Below are positions 9,661 through 18,633 of a stretch of 64,000 bases of DNA, piece by piece. Position 1 is the first letter of the stretch, and each line of letters starts with the position of its first letter. The DNA comes from Nocardia sp. NRRL S-836. Its GTDB lineage: Bacteria > Actinomycetota > Actinomycetes > Mycobacteriales > Pseudonocardiaceae. Below the pieces are notes generated by a model. The model was not told the DNA's origin. It saw only the letters and a list, made by a program, of their open reading frames with translations, and searched no databases. The DNA lies in assembly GCF_001279525.1 (NCBI RefSeq), contig NZ_LGDY01000117.1, forward strand, positions 1-64,000, written 5' to 3'. Made by a program: the position numbers and the translations under genes.

Positions 9661-10797
9661 GTGAGGCGACAGCTGGCGGCCGCGTGCGTGGTGCTCACGC
9701 TCGCGGCGAACGGCGGCGTGGCAGCCGCCCAGGACAACGACCTGCCCCAGATCCCGCAGGCGCTGCGGGCCGGGCAGCAGTGCACGGCCACGTCCGGCAA
9801 GACCGTGACCGAGGCGCCGTGGCAGCTGCCGTACCTCGGGGCGGACCGGGTGTGGCCGCTCTCCCGCGGCAACGGCGTGCTGGTCGCGGTGGTGGACACC
9901 GGCGTGGACCAGTCGGTCGTGCCCGGCGACGTGTCCGGTGAGGCCGGTGCGGACTGCGTCGGCCACGGCACCGTGCTGGCGAGCCTGATCGCCTACAGGT
10001 CCGCGAAGGACGGCGGGTTGTCCGGTCTCGCGCCCGGCGCGCGGGTGCTCGCGGTGCGCGGCACGGACAGGACCGGAGCGGCCACCGCTGCGAGCATCGC
10101 CGCCGGGATCGACGCCGCGGTCGGCGCGGGCGCACGGATCATCTGCGTCGGCGCGGTCACCACGGACGGCGCCCCGGTGCTGCGCGAGGCGGTGGAACGC
10201 GCGATCGCGGCGGGCGCACTCGTCATCGCCGCGGCCGGTCCGGACGTCACGTCGGCCCGCAACGTTCCCGCCGGACCGTACTTCCCGGCGGCGTTGCCCG
10301 GTGTGCTGCCGGTGACCGCCATCGGCCCGGACGGCAGGACCTCGGACAAGCCTGAGATCAAGGTGGTGGACGGAACGCTTGCGGCGCCAGGTCTTCTGGT
10401 CATGGGAACCGGCCCCGGTGGCGGCCAGGTGGTGGGCGTCGGCCCGGCGTTCGCCGCCGCACAGGTCGCTGCTGCCGCGGCCCTGGTCAAGTCCTACCGG
10501 CCGAAGTCGTCGGCCGCCGAGATCACCCGGCGGCTGCGGGGCACGGCGTACCCGCAGGCCGGTGCCGACGTGATCGACCCGCTCGCGGCGATGATGGCCG
10601 GCACCGCCGACAACGCCGCGGCCGCGCGCAGGGAACCGCTGGTTATCACACCTCTGCCTGACTTCACGGCCACCCGTGGCGCCGCGTGGGCGGTGACCGG
10701 AGGGGTGGCGCTGGTCGTGTGCCTGCTGGGCGCGCTGGCGGTGGTGCTGCCGCGCGGACGCCGGCGTGGGTGGCGCGCGGGACCCGTGGAGAGCTGA
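9661..10797 (+). CDS. mycP: Mycosin-like subtilase of the ESX system, predicted protease-dead
   Basis: 378 residues: signal peptide (about 1-28), subtilase-fold domain, and a C-terminal membrane helix followed by RGRRRGWR, the topology of the ESX-anchored mycosin. The catalytic Asp (AVVDTGVD, D79) and His (GHGT, H102) are present. The family motif GTSFAAP reads GPAFAAA, so the catalytic Ser is Ala263, and the oxyanion Asn position in AAAGP is Pro194. The protein should not cleave peptides. In mycobacteria MycP is known to be needed structurally by the secretion complex independently of proteolysis, so a dead mycosin could still work. GTG at 9661 is chosen because it begins the signal peptide; longer in-frame extensions lack one. 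It is convergent with eccC across a strong hairpin. Confidence 0.88.
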   Translation: MRRQLAAACVVLTLAANGGVAAAQDNDLPQIPQALRAGQQCTATSGKTVTEAPWQLPYLGADRVWPLSRGNGVLVAVVDTGVDQSVVPGDVSGEAGADCVGHGTVLASLIAYRSAKDGGLSGLAPGARVLAVRGTDRTGAATAASIAAGIDAAVGAGARIICVGAVTTDGAPVLREAVERAIAAGALVIAAAGPDVTSARNVPAGPYFPAALPGVLPVTAIGPDGRTSDKPEIKVVDGTLAAPGLLVMGTGPGGGQVVGVGPAFAAAQVAAAAALVKSYRPKSSAAEITRRLRGTAYPQAGADVIDPLAAMMAGTADNAAAARREPLVITPLPDFTATRGAAWAVTGGVALVVCLLGALAVVLPRGRRRGWRAGPVES

Positions 10798-10849
10798 GCC
10801 GGGCGCACGACGGAGCTCCGGCGCTCCGCGACACCACGGCCGCACGGCA

Positions 10850-10878
10850 GAACCCCGGTCCACAGTGGACCGGGGTTC
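10850..10878. terminator. Bidirectional terminator between mycosin and eccC
   Basis: Near-perfect palindrome: GAACCCCGGTCCAC, one base, GTGGACCGGGGTTC. It lies between the convergent stops at 10797 and 10904 and can act on both transcripts. There is no long T tract, as is common in high-GC actinomycetes. Confidence 0.85.
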
Positions 10879-10903
10879 TCCGGTTTCCGGCCAGACCCGC
10901 GGG

Positions 10904-13900
10904 TCACTTCGCGGTGAGTGCCGCCTCGTGTGCCGAGAGGGCGGTCTGCACCACCGTCGCACCGCGCCGGGTGACGTACTGCGCCCGGCCGGGGACGAGT
11001 ACCCGCGGCTTCACCTCGCCGAACACCATGCCCTCCGACAGCGGGCAGGACAGCACCGCCATCGGGGTGTTCACCTCGACCATGCGCCGCAGCAGCGGAT
11101 CGTTCGAGCCGCGGCCGACACCGTTGGCGCCGCGCGCCACGACCAGGTGCAGGCCCACCGCGTTGCCGTGCGCCAGCGGGTCGAACAGCTGGTGGAACAG
11201 GGTGGTTCCCGCGGACGAGACCATGTCGTAGTCGTCGACCACGACGAACACCTGCGGGCCCTGCCACCAGTCGCGCAACCGCAGCCGCGCCGGCGTGATG
11301 TCCGCGCCGGGGAGCCGGGTCTGGACCGCGCGGGCGACGCCGTCGATCATCTCCAGCACCGAGTCCGCCGACACCGCGTAGCCGAGCTGGTACTCCTCCG
11401 GCACGGCGTCGTACAGGCCCCGGCGGTAGTCCACCGTGATGATCCGCGCTTCCTGCGGGGTGTAGCGCGTGGTGATGCCGTCGACCAGGAGCCGCAGCAG
11501 GTTCGTCTTGCCGCTCTCCACGTCACCCACCACGAGCAGGTGCGGGTTGTCCTCGAAGTCGTGCCACAACGGTTCCAGCCGCTGGTCGTCGAGCCCCAGC
11601 GCGATCCGCACGTCCGCCTCCGGCGCGGGGAGCTCGGCGCGGTCCAGCACGGTGGGCAGCATCCGCACCGGTGGCGCGGGCGGACCGGACCAGGCCGTGG
11701 CGACCCGGTCGACGAGCGTCGCGACGTGGTCGGCGACGTCACCGGCAACGCCGTCGATCGAGGGCAGCGCGGTCAGGAAGTGCAGGTGCTGTGCGGTCAG
11801 GCCGCGGCCGGGGATCTTCGGCACGCCCGCGGCGGCACGCATGTTGATCACCGAGTCGACCGGGTCGCCGAGGCGCAGCTCCAGCTGCGTGCCGATCAGG
11901 TCGCGCACCCCGCTCAGGATCTCGCTCCACCGGCTCGATCCGATCATCAGGTGGATGCCGTAGTTGAGGCCGCGTGCGGCCAGCTCGGTGAACACCGGCA
12001 GCATGTCCATGAAGTCCTGGCGGATGGTGCCCCAGCCGTCGACCACGAGGAACACGTCGCCGTGCCGCTCGCCGGAGAGCTCACCGGCCGCCCGGCGGCG
12101 CCGGAACGTGGCCATCGAGTCGATGCCCTCGTCGGCGAACAGCCGTTCGCGGCGGGTCAGCAGCGCCGTGACCTCTCCGATGGTGCGGTGGATGCGCTCG
12201 ACGTCGAGCCTGCCGGTCACCCCGCCCACGTGCGGCAACCGCTGCAGGCTCGACAGCGCGCCACCACCGAAGTCGAGGCAGTAGAACTGCACCTCGGCCG
12301 GGCTGTGCGTGAGCGCGAGCGCGGTGATCATGGTGCGCAGCGCGGTGCTCTTGCCGCTCTGCGGACCGCCGGCGACGGCGACGTGGCCGCCCGCGCCGGA
12401 CAGGTCGACCAGCAACGGGTCGCGCGTCTGCTCGAACGGCCGGTCGATCACGCCGACCGGCACGACGAGCTTGCCCCGCCCGTGCCACGTCACCGCCGAC
12501 AGGCCGTGCTGCGCGGTGAGCTCCAGCGGCGGCAGCAGCACGTCGAGCGAGTCGGGCGCGTCCAACGGCGGCAGCCACACCTGGTGCGCGGCGGGGCCGC
12601 TGTCGCGCAGGCGGTCCACGGCGAGCTCCAGCAGGCTCGCCGCCGACTGCTGCTGCTCCTCGACCTCGGGCATCGGTGCGGGTTCGGGCTCGCGCTGGAC
12701 GGCGAACTTCGCGGTGAACGGCGCGATCTGCCGTTCCACCACCGCTCGCTCCACGTTGCGCCGGGCGACCCGGTGCGGGCCGGACACGTACGCGGCCTTG
12801 AACCGGGCCAGCTCGCCGATACCGCTCTTGAGGAAACCGTTGCCCGGATCGGACGGCAGCTGGTAGGCGTCCGGAACCCCCAGCACGCCACGGCTTTCCA
12901 TCGCGGAGAACGTGCGCAGGCCGATCCGGTACGACAGGTGCGACTCCAGCTGGTGGATGCGGCCCTCGTCGAGCCGTTGCGACGCGAGCAGCAGGTGCAC
13001 GCCCAGCGACCGGCCGAGCCGGCCGATCGCGATGAACAGGTCCATGAAGTCGCGGTGCGCCGTCAGCAGCTCGCTGAACTCGTCCACCACCACGAACAGG
13101 GTCGGCAACGGGTCGAGCGCGGCGCCGTTCGCGCGAGCGCGTTCGTAGTCGAGCAACGAGCTGTAGTTGCCCGCCTTGCGCAGCAACTCCTGACGGCGCG
13201 TCATCTCGCCGTTCAGCGCGTCGCGCATGCGGTCCACCAGCGCCGCCTCGTCCGCCAGGTTCGTGATCACCGCCGAGGTGTGCGGGAGCTCGTCCAGGCC
13301 GAGGAACGTCGCGCCGCCCTTGAAGTCCACCAACACGAAGTTGAGGATCTCCGACGAGTGCGTGAGCGCCAGTGCCAGCACCATCGTGCGCAGCAGCTCC
13401 GACTTGCCGGAACCGGTGGCGCCGATCAGCATGCCGTGCGGGCCCATGCCGCCCTGCGCCGACTCCTTGATGTCCAGGTCGACGGGCGAGCCGTTCGGGC
13501 CGATGCCCAGCGGCACGCGCAACCTGCCGCCCGCCCGCTTCGCCGCCCAGCCGGCCGCCACGTCGTGCGTCTGGATGTCCTTGATGTTCAGCAACGCCGT
13601 CAGGTCGAAGTTCGCGGCCATCGGTTCGGCGGACCGCTGCGGCGTGCCGATCCGGTACGGCGCCAGCCGCATCGCCAGCGCGGTGGCCGTGTTGAGCCCC
13701 ATGCCGTCCGGCCTGCCGAGGTCGCCCGCGACCTCCTTGTTGTGCTGGTCGACCGTGATCAGCTTCAGCTTCCCGTTCTCCACCCGCATCCGCAGCGTCT
13801 GCGGGTCGTCCCGATCGGACAGCGCGTGCGACAGGTCGATCACCGTCGTGTTGCGGTAGCCGTCACCGGCCAGCCGGGAGGTGGGTGGCACGTTGACGCC

Positions 13901-14872
13901 GTCCACGAACAGCATCACGCACGGCTCGTGCACGTCGGGCATCGAGTCCGGGTCGAACCCCGGCCGCTCGGCGAACTCGTCGCCCAGCGCGTTCTCCAGC
14001 TCGGCCATCGACTCGATCACCAGCCGGGCCTCACCCGCGTTGTCGGTCTCCTTCGGGTGAAGGTTGTGCGGCAACCACTTCACCCACTCCCACCGCGCCC
14101 GTGCCTCCGGCGAGGTGAGGACGACGATCTTCAGCTCGGCGGGGGAGTGGAAGACCGCCAGGTGCGCGACGACCGCGCGGGCGAGTGCCCTGACCTGCTC
14201 CTGCGCCGCGTCGTCGGTGCGCACGAGGATGCGGGCGAACGACGGGAGGAATACGGCCACCGGCTGGTCGGCCACGGTGCCGTAGGCGTGGATGAACCTG
14301 CGCAGCGCGTGCGCGGACAGCGGTTCCAGGTCGTCCACCGGCTTGGTGGTCAGCGGGTTGAGCCGCCAGGCCAGCCGTTGCGGGCCCAGCGCGATGCGGA
14401 CCTCGCCGAAGTCGTCGTCCTGCGCGTCGCGCTCCCACATCCGCGACGTGCCGGGCAACGACCACAGCGACACCGGATCGGGGTGCCGCCAGGCCAGCGC
14501 TTCTCGTTGGCGCACCACGACTTCGCGCACCTTGCGCCGGGTCTGCGCGAGGTAGCGCAGGTAGTCGCGCCGCGAGTCGTTGAGCTTCTGCTTGCGCTCG
14601 CCCGCGCTGCGGCCGAGCTGGCCGACCAGCATGGCCATCGACGAGACCGTCATCAGGCCCGCGGCCAGGTAGCTGAACGTGCCGTTCTCGCCCGGCCGCA
14701 CGAACAGCAGCACCGTGGCCGTCGAGGACAGCGCCATCGGCAGGTACATCATGATCGCGCCCGCGCTGCGCTGGATCTCCGGCAGGGTGGGCGGTTCCTG
14801 GACGCTCAGCTCGCCTTCGGGCATCTCCGGTCCGGGACGTCGCGGCCCCTTGCGGAACATGATTACACTCAA
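10904..14872 (-). CDS. eccC: ESX secretion motor ATPase EccC (single-chain, three ATPase domains)
   Basis: 1,322 residues. Two N-terminal membrane helices (about 40-85) precede three FtsK/SpoIIIE-type P-loop domains with Walker A motifs GATGSGKSELL (K490), GGPQSGKSTAL (K841) and GDVESGKTNLL (K1122). The first domain has Walker B elements (FVLVDFKGG, LFVVVDEFSELL). EccC is the inner-membrane motor that recognises and pushes WXG100-type substrates; here the EccCa and EccCb halves are one chain. The start is TTG 14872 (GGGAAGGAA eight bases upstream); ATG at 14860 is the alternative. It is divergent from eccD and read from its own ECF-like promoter. Downstream is the shared hairpin with mycP. 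Confidence 0.95.
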   Translation of the reverse strand: MSVIMFRKGPRRPGPEMPEGELSVQEPPTLPEIQRSAGAIMMYLPMALSSTATVLLFVRPGENGTFSYLAAGLMTVSSMAMLVGQLGRSAGERKQKLNDSRRDYLRYLAQTRRKVREVVVRQREALAWRHPDPVSLWSLPGTSRMWERDAQDDDFGEVRIALGPQRLAWRLNPLTTKPVDDLEPLSAHALRRFIHAYGTVADQPVAVFLPSFARILVRTDDAAQEQVRALARAVVAHLAVFHSPAELKIVVLTSPEARARWEWVKWLPHNLHPKETDNAGEARLVIESMAELENALGDEFAERPGFDPDSMPDVHEPCVMLFVDGVNVPPTSRLAGDGYRNTTVIDLSHALSDRDDPQTLRMRVENGKLKLITVDQHNKEVAGDLGRPDGMGLNTATALAMRLAPYRIGTPQRSAEPMAANFDLTALLNIKDIQTHDVAAGWAAKRAGGRLRVPLGIGPNGSPVDLDIKESAQGGMGPHGMLIGATGSGKSELLRTMVLALALTHSSEILNFVLVDFKGGATFLGLDELPHTSAVITNLADEAALVDRMRDALNGEMTRRQELLRKAGNYSSLLDYERARANGAALDPLPTLFVVVDEFSELLTAHRDFMDLFIAIGRLGRSLGVHLLLASQRLDEGRIHQLESHLSYRIGLRTFSAMESRGVLGVPDAYQLPSDPGNGFLKSGIGELARFKAAYVSGPHRVARRNVERAVVERQIAPFTAKFAVQREPEPAPMPEVEEQQQSAASLLELAVDRLRDSGPAAHQVWLPPLDAPDSLDVLLPPLELTAQHGLSAVTWHGRGKLVVPVGVIDRPFEQTRDPLLVDLSGAGGHVAVAGGPQSGKSTALRTMITALALTHSPAEVQFYCLDFGGGALSSLQRLPHVGGVTGRLDVERIHRTIGEVTALLTRRERLFADEGIDSMATFRRRRAAGELSGERHGDVFLVVDGWGTIRQDFMDMLPVFTELAARGLNYGIHLMIGSSRWSEILSGVRDLIGTQLELRLGDPVDSVINMRAAAGVPKIPGRGLTAQHLHFLTALPSIDGVAGDVADHVATLVDRVATAWSGPPAPPVRMLPTVLDRAELPAPEADVRIALGLDDQRLEPLWHDFEDNPHLLVVGDVESGKTNLLRLLVDGITTRYTPQEARIITVDYRRGLYDAVPEEYQLGYAVSADSVLEMIDGVARAVQTRLPGADITPARLRLRDWWQGPQVFVVVDDYDMVSSAGTTLFHQLFDPLAHGNAVGLHLVVARGANGVGRGSNDPLLRRMVEVNTPMAVLSCPLSEGMVFGEVKPRVLVPGRAQYVTRRGATVVQTALSAHEAALTAK

Positions 14873-14923
14873 GCCCGGATTCCTTCCCTCTGGACGTGCT
14901 GTGGTGGCAGCTCCGCATGAGGT

Positions 14924-14951
14924 GACGAAATCCGACCGCGCGATGGTTCAC
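14924..14951 (-). promoter_or_regulatory. ECF-sigma-like promoter of eccC
   Basis: Minus strand GTGAACC (14951-14945), 17 bases, CGTC (14927-14924), about 52 bases before the eccC start. This is the third exact instance of the GTGAACC-N17-CGTY arrangement in front of a minus-strand ESX gene. Confidence 0.65.
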
Positions 14952-14953
14952 TC

Positions 14954-14981
14954 GTGAGCCAGGCGTAGGTCGCCGACCGAA
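14954..14981 (+). promoter_or_regulatory. Possible divergent promoter for eccD
   Basis: Plus strand GTGAGCC (14954-14960), 17 bases, CGAA (14978-14981). The -35-like element stands back to back with that of eccC (GGTTCAC, two bases, GTGAGCC), forming an imperfect inverted repeat. The match is weaker than at the three minus-strand sites. Confidence 0.3.
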
Positions 14982-14991
14982 AGCGTGTGCC

Positions 14992-16365
14992 ATGGCGACC
15001 ATTTCCGGGCTGTGCAAACTCCGGGTGCGGGCCCCTTCCACCAGCTTCGAGCTGGCCGTGCCGGTGGACATCCCCCTGATCGACCTGATGCCGACGATCC
15101 TCGGCTACGCCGGGGAGAACCTCGGCGAGGAAGGGCTGGACCACGACGGCTGGGTGCTCCAGCGGCTCGGCGGGTCACCGCTGGAGCAGGAGGCCACCGT
15201 CGACGCGCTGAAGCTGCGCGACGGCGAGACGCTGCACCTGCTGCCCCGGCGCGCACAGCTGCCACCGGTGCACTTCGACGACATCATCGACGGTCTCTCC
15301 ACCGAGGCGCGGGCCCGGTCCGACTCGTGGAGCCCGGACGCCAGCCGGTGGACGCTGCTCGGCTGCTCCCTGGTGGCCGCCCTGGTCGGGTTCGGGTTGC
15401 TGGCCGCGGCACCGGCGACGTGGCCGACGCTGCTCGGTGCCGCGCTCGCGGGGGTGTTCCTGCTGGTGTGCGCGGCGACCCTGGCCCGCGCGATGGGTGA
15501 CTCGGCAGCGGCGCTCGCACTGGCGCTCGCCGCGGTGCCGTTCGTCGGGCTGGCCGGGTTCATCGTCCCGAGTGGACCCGAGGGACCGGTGCTGACCGGC
15601 GCCCGGCTGCTGGCGGCCTGCGTGGCCGGTGCGGGGGCCGGCGCGCTCGGGCTGGCCGCCGTGGCCGGTGCCGCGCCGGTGTTCGTCTCGGTGGCGGCGT
15701 TCGGGTTGCTCTGCGCCTCCGGGGCGCTGGTGATGATGGTCACCGGCGCGAGCGCGTCCGGTGCGGCGACGATCGTCGCGGTGGCCGCGGTCCTCCTCGG
15801 CGCGTTCGTGCCGAGGATCGCCTTCCGGCTCGCCGGGTTGCGCCTGCCCGCGTTGCCCACCAGCGCGGAGGAGCTGCAGGAGGACATCGAACCGCACGCG
15901 GGCGCCGAGGTCGTCGGCAAGGGACGGGTGGCCGACGCCTACGTGACCGCGTTGTTCGTCGCGATCGGACTCGCCTGCGCCGTCTCGGCCGAGTTCGTGC
16001 TGCGCGACACGTCCTGGCAGGCGGTGACGTTCACCTCGGTGCTGAGTGGTCTGCTGCTGGTGCACGGACGTGCGCTCGGCAGCCTGTGGCAGCGCCTGTC
16101 GGTGATCGTGCCGGGGGTGTACGGCCTGGTGCGGCTGCTGCTGGCCTGGCACCTGGAGTCACCTCGTCCGCTGGTGCTGGCCGGCGCGCTCTTCGCGGTG
16201 GTGTCGCTGCTGGTCGTGGCCAGGGCGACGGTGCCGGGCCGCAGGCTGCTGCCGCAGTGGGGACGGCTCGGTGACATCGCCGAGAGCCTCGCCGCGCTGT
16301 CGCTGCTGCCGCTCGCGTTGTGGCTGCTCGGTCTGTTCGGGTTCATGCGCGGGATCGGGGGCTGA
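14992..16365 (+). CDS. eccD: ESX membrane channel component EccD
   Basis: 457 residues. Residues about 1-95 form a ubiquitin-like (YukD) cytosolic domain (CKLRVRAPS through LHLLPRR). A linker (PPVHFDDIIDG) leads into about eleven hydrophobic helices from residue 118 to the C-terminus. EccD lines the inner-membrane complex of type VII secretion. The gene starts with ATG at 14992 in a 119-base divergent region shared with eccC. Its stop lies two bases before the eccB start, so the two are co-transcribed and probably translationally coupled. No EccE gene follows. Confidence 0.95.
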   Translation: MATISGLCKLRVRAPSTSFELAVPVDIPLIDLMPTILGYAGENLGEEGLDHDGWVLQRLGGSPLEQEATVDALKLRDGETLHLLPRRAQLPPVHFDDIIDGLSTEARARSDSWSPDASRWTLLGCSLVAALVGFGLLAAAPATWPTLLGAALAGVFLLVCAATLARAMGDSAAALALALAAVPFVGLAGFIVPSGPEGPVLTGARLLAACVAGAGAGALGLAAVAGAAPVFVSVAAFGLLCASGALVMMVTGASASGAATIVAVAAVLLGAFVPRIAFRLAGLRLPALPTSAEELQEDIEPHAGAEVVGKGRVADAYVTALFVAIGLACAVSAEFVLRDTSWQAVTFTSVLSGLLLVHGRALGSLWQRLSVIVPGVYGLVRLLLAWHLESPRPLVLAGALFAVVSLLVVARATVPGRRLLPQWGRLGDIAESLAALSLLPLALWLLGLFGFMRGIGG

Positions 16366-16367
16366 TC

Positions 16368-17777
16368 GTGAACTCCAAGACCGACCAGGTCCAGGCGCAC
16401 CGGTTCATGCTCGGCAGGCTGACGTCAGCGCTGCTGCGCATCGACCCCGACGCACCGGAGAGCCCGCTGCACCGGACCTACCGGGGCAGCACGATCGGCG
16501 GGCTCATCGCCACCGTCGTCTGCCTCGCCATGCTGCTGTTCGGCCTGGTCTCGCCGGGTGCGAACAAGACGTGGAAGGTCGACGGCACGCTGGTCGTGGT
16601 GGACACGACGGGGGCGAGGTTCCTGTACGCGGGCGGCAAGCTGCTGCCGGTGCTGAACTTCGCCTCCGCGAAGCTCAAGGCGGGCGGCCAGCTCAAGGTG
16701 AAGCACCTCGACGAGAAGTCGCTCCGCGACGTGCCGCGCGGTGATCCGCTGGGCATCATCGGCGCTCCGGACGCGTTGCCCGCGCTGGCCTCCGACCCGT
16801 GGCAGGTGTGCGCGTCGATCGGCCGCGACCAGGCCGGGCCGACCTCGTTGCGCGTCGGTGGTGACGGCAACGCCAAGCCGCTCGGCGAGGACGAGGCCGC
16901 CGTCGTGCGAACCAAGGATGGTGCGACCTCCCTGCTGTGGCGTGGAAAACGCCACCGGGTGCTGACGGACCGGGGCGCGCTCGACGCGCTGGACGGCGTG
17001 CTCCAGCCCGCGGAGGTGCCGTCGGCGCTGCTGGACGCGTTGCCCGCGGGCCCCGACTTCGGACCGAGGGCCATCGCCGGCCTGGGCACGCCAGGACCCC
17101 GCCTCGGCGCGGTGGAGTCCAAGATCGGCCGCATCTACTCGGTGGCCGGCGGACCGGCGGAGACCTACGTCCTCACGACCTCGGGCTTCACCCCGATCTC
17201 CCAGCTCGACGTGCGGTTGCTCACCGCGGACCCGCAGGTGCGCGCGGCAGCGTACGGCGGCGGCGAGGTCACGGTGACCCAGCTGCCCGGCCGGGTGATC
17301 GGCGAGCACCTGTCCAAGAACGAGGCACCATCGCCCGTGCGGCCACCGCGCGCGGTGGCCGTCCACACGGGACAGGGCCTCTGCGCGGTGGTCCTGCCGG
17401 ACGGTGGCACGGCGCGGACCCAGATCGCGCTGACCGACCGCGTCACCGAGGACGGGCAGCCCCCGTTCAGCCAGCCCGGTGTCACGGCGCCGTGCACGAA
17501 GGTCGACCGGATCGCGGTGCGGCCCGGCACCGGTGCTCTCGTGAAGGCCGCCGCCGCGTCCGGCCGGGTCGGTGACGCGCTGTACCTCGTGACCGACACC
17601 GGGGTGAAGTACCCGGTGCCGCCGGAGGGTGCGAAGGCGCTCGGCTACGACTCCGCGGTCGCGATCGGTCTGCCCACGACCCTGCTGGCGCTGCTGCCGA
17701 CCGGGGCGCCGCTCGACCCGATGACGCTGCGCAACGGCGGTGCGGTCCTGCCCGCGGCGAGCACCTGCGGAACCTGA
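16368..17777 (+). CDS. eccB: ESX core component EccB
   Basis: 469 residues. A short cytosolic start (SKTDQVQAHRFMLGRLTSAL) and the conserved TYRGSTIGG precede one membrane helix (about residues 42-62), then a large extracytoplasmic domain with a repeated-fold character. EccB anchors the complex in the membrane and reaches toward the envelope. GTG 16368 is chosen because the protein then begins with the family's usual N-terminus; the preceding 16 in-frame codons lie inside eccD. It ends 129 bases before the WXG100 genes, which have their own upstream motif. Confidence 0.93.
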   Translation: MNSKTDQVQAHRFMLGRLTSALLRIDPDAPESPLHRTYRGSTIGGLIATVVCLAMLLFGLVSPGANKTWKVDGTLVVVDTTGARFLYAGGKLLPVLNFASAKLKAGGQLKVKHLDEKSLRDVPRGDPLGIIGAPDALPALASDPWQVCASIGRDQAGPTSLRVGGDGNAKPLGEDEAAVVRTKDGATSLLWRGKRHRVLTDRGALDALDGVLQPAEVPSALLDALPAGPDFGPRAIAGLGTPGPRLGAVESKIGRIYSVAGGPAETYVLTTSGFTPISQLDVRLLTADPQVRAAAYGGGEVTVTQLPGRVIGEHLSKNEAPSPVRPPRAVAVHTGQGLCAVVLPDGGTARTQIALTDRVTEDGQPPFSQPGVTAPCTKVDRIAVRPGTGALVKAAAASGRVGDALYLVTDTGVKYPVPPEGAKALGYDSAVAIGLPTTLLALLPTGAPLDPMTLRNGGAVLPAASTCGT

Positions 17778-17780
17778 CCG

Positions 17781-17820
17781 GAGGAACCTGAGGTCAACTT
17801 CTGCCAGTGGTTCCGCATGG
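17781..17820 (+). promoter_or_regulatory. Shared ESX upstream motif (WXG100 operon copy)
   Basis: GAGGAACCTG, seven bases, then CTTCTGCCAGTGGTTCC and GCATGG. GGAACC and GGTTCC form an inverted pair around the core. Nearly the same 40 bases occur at 46414-46455. It lies directly after the eccB stop and about 86 bases before the first WXG100 gene, so it may be a regulator site or promoter for the effector operon. Confidence 0.5.
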
Positions 17821-17906
17821 TCCCGCGGCTCGAAGGTTGGTGTCCTTCTCCTGGAACGCCGCGCAGACGACGGCTTCCGCGCAGCCGACAGGAAGGACAA
17901 CGACCG

Positions 17907-18263
17907 ATGAGCGAGACGCTCGTTCCGTCGATCCAGAAGAGCACCGCCGGGATGTCCTCCGGTGTCTCGGCGATCGAGAACAGCATGGTCGATTGCGAGA
18001 AGATCCGCGCGAAGGCGCAGCAGATCCGCGACCAGCTGCACGGCGGCGACTGGACGGGCGGGGCGGGTGCCACGTTCGTCCGCAGCATGGACGGCTGGCT
18101 CGAGAGCTACTGGAAGGTGCTGCAGGAGCTCGGCAAGATCCGCGACCTCGTGCAGGCCAGCGACACGCAGATGACCACGACCGACGACGACGCCACGGTG
18201 CTCGCCGTCAGCGCGTTCGGCGACGTGAGCGACAACATCTTCAAGCGCGTCACCGGCGCCTGA
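17907..18263 (+). CDS. WXG100-family ESX substrate (first of pair)
   Basis: 118 residues, two predicted helices with the turn motif WTG (DWTGGAGATF) in the middle, the hallmark of EsxA/EsxB-like secreted proteins. ATG 17907 follows GGAAGGA; upstream in-frame codons belong to the leader. It is 31 bases before the second WXG100 gene, the usual arrangement for a heterodimer. The C-terminus lacks a clean YxxxD/E export signal (AFGDVSD), whereas the partner carries one, consistent with one partner supplying the signal for both. Confidence 0.88.
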   Translation: MSETLVPSIQKSTAGMSSGVSAIENSMVDCEKIRAKAQQIRDQLHGGDWTGGAGATFVRSMDGWLESYWKVLQELGKIRDLVQASDTQMTTTDDDATVLAVSAFGDVSDNIFKRVTGA

Positions 18264-18294
18264 CCCCACTCAGAGCACACGAAGGAGAACGGCC

Positions 18295-18600
18295 ATGACG
18301 CAGCCCAACGACGGGTCCTTCTCGGCCAGCAGGAACATCCCGCACCTGGCCGACCAGATGAAGCAGCACACCAGGGACCTCCAGAAGGAGCTGGACACCC
18401 TCTGGGACTCGCTCAGGCCGATGAGGGACTCGTGGGTCGGTACCGGTTCCAACGCCTACGACGACTGCCAGCGGAACTGGAACCTCACCCTCGGGGCGAT
18501 GGCGAACAGCTTCGACAAGGCGCACATGACCCTGTCGATGGCCTACGAGAACTACACGGTCACCGATCTGCAGATCAAGGGCAAGTTCGAGGGCCGCTGA
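18295..18600 (+). CDS. WXG100-family ESX substrate (second of pair, with export motif)
   Basis: 101 residues, helix-turn-helix hairpin with WVG at the turn (DSWVGTGSNAY) and a C-terminal YTVTD matching the type VII YxxxD/E export signal. ATG 18295 follows AAGGAG. It probably pairs with the preceding protein. The next gene begins 33 bases later. Confidence 0.9.
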   Translation: MTQPNDGSFSASRNIPHLADQMKQHTRDLQKELDTLWDSLRPMRDSWVGTGSNAYDDCQRNWNLTLGAMANSFDKAHMTLSMAYENYTVTDLQIKGKFEGR

Positions 18601-18633
18601 CCGCGAACCGCGCCGAGGACGAGGAGGGCAGCC

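Noticed and set aside
16366..17906. Search for an eccE gene near eccB and eccD
   Set aside because: No frame with the EccE pattern of two N-terminal helices and a large domain was found here or elsewhere in the window; many non-mycobacterial ESX loci lack it.
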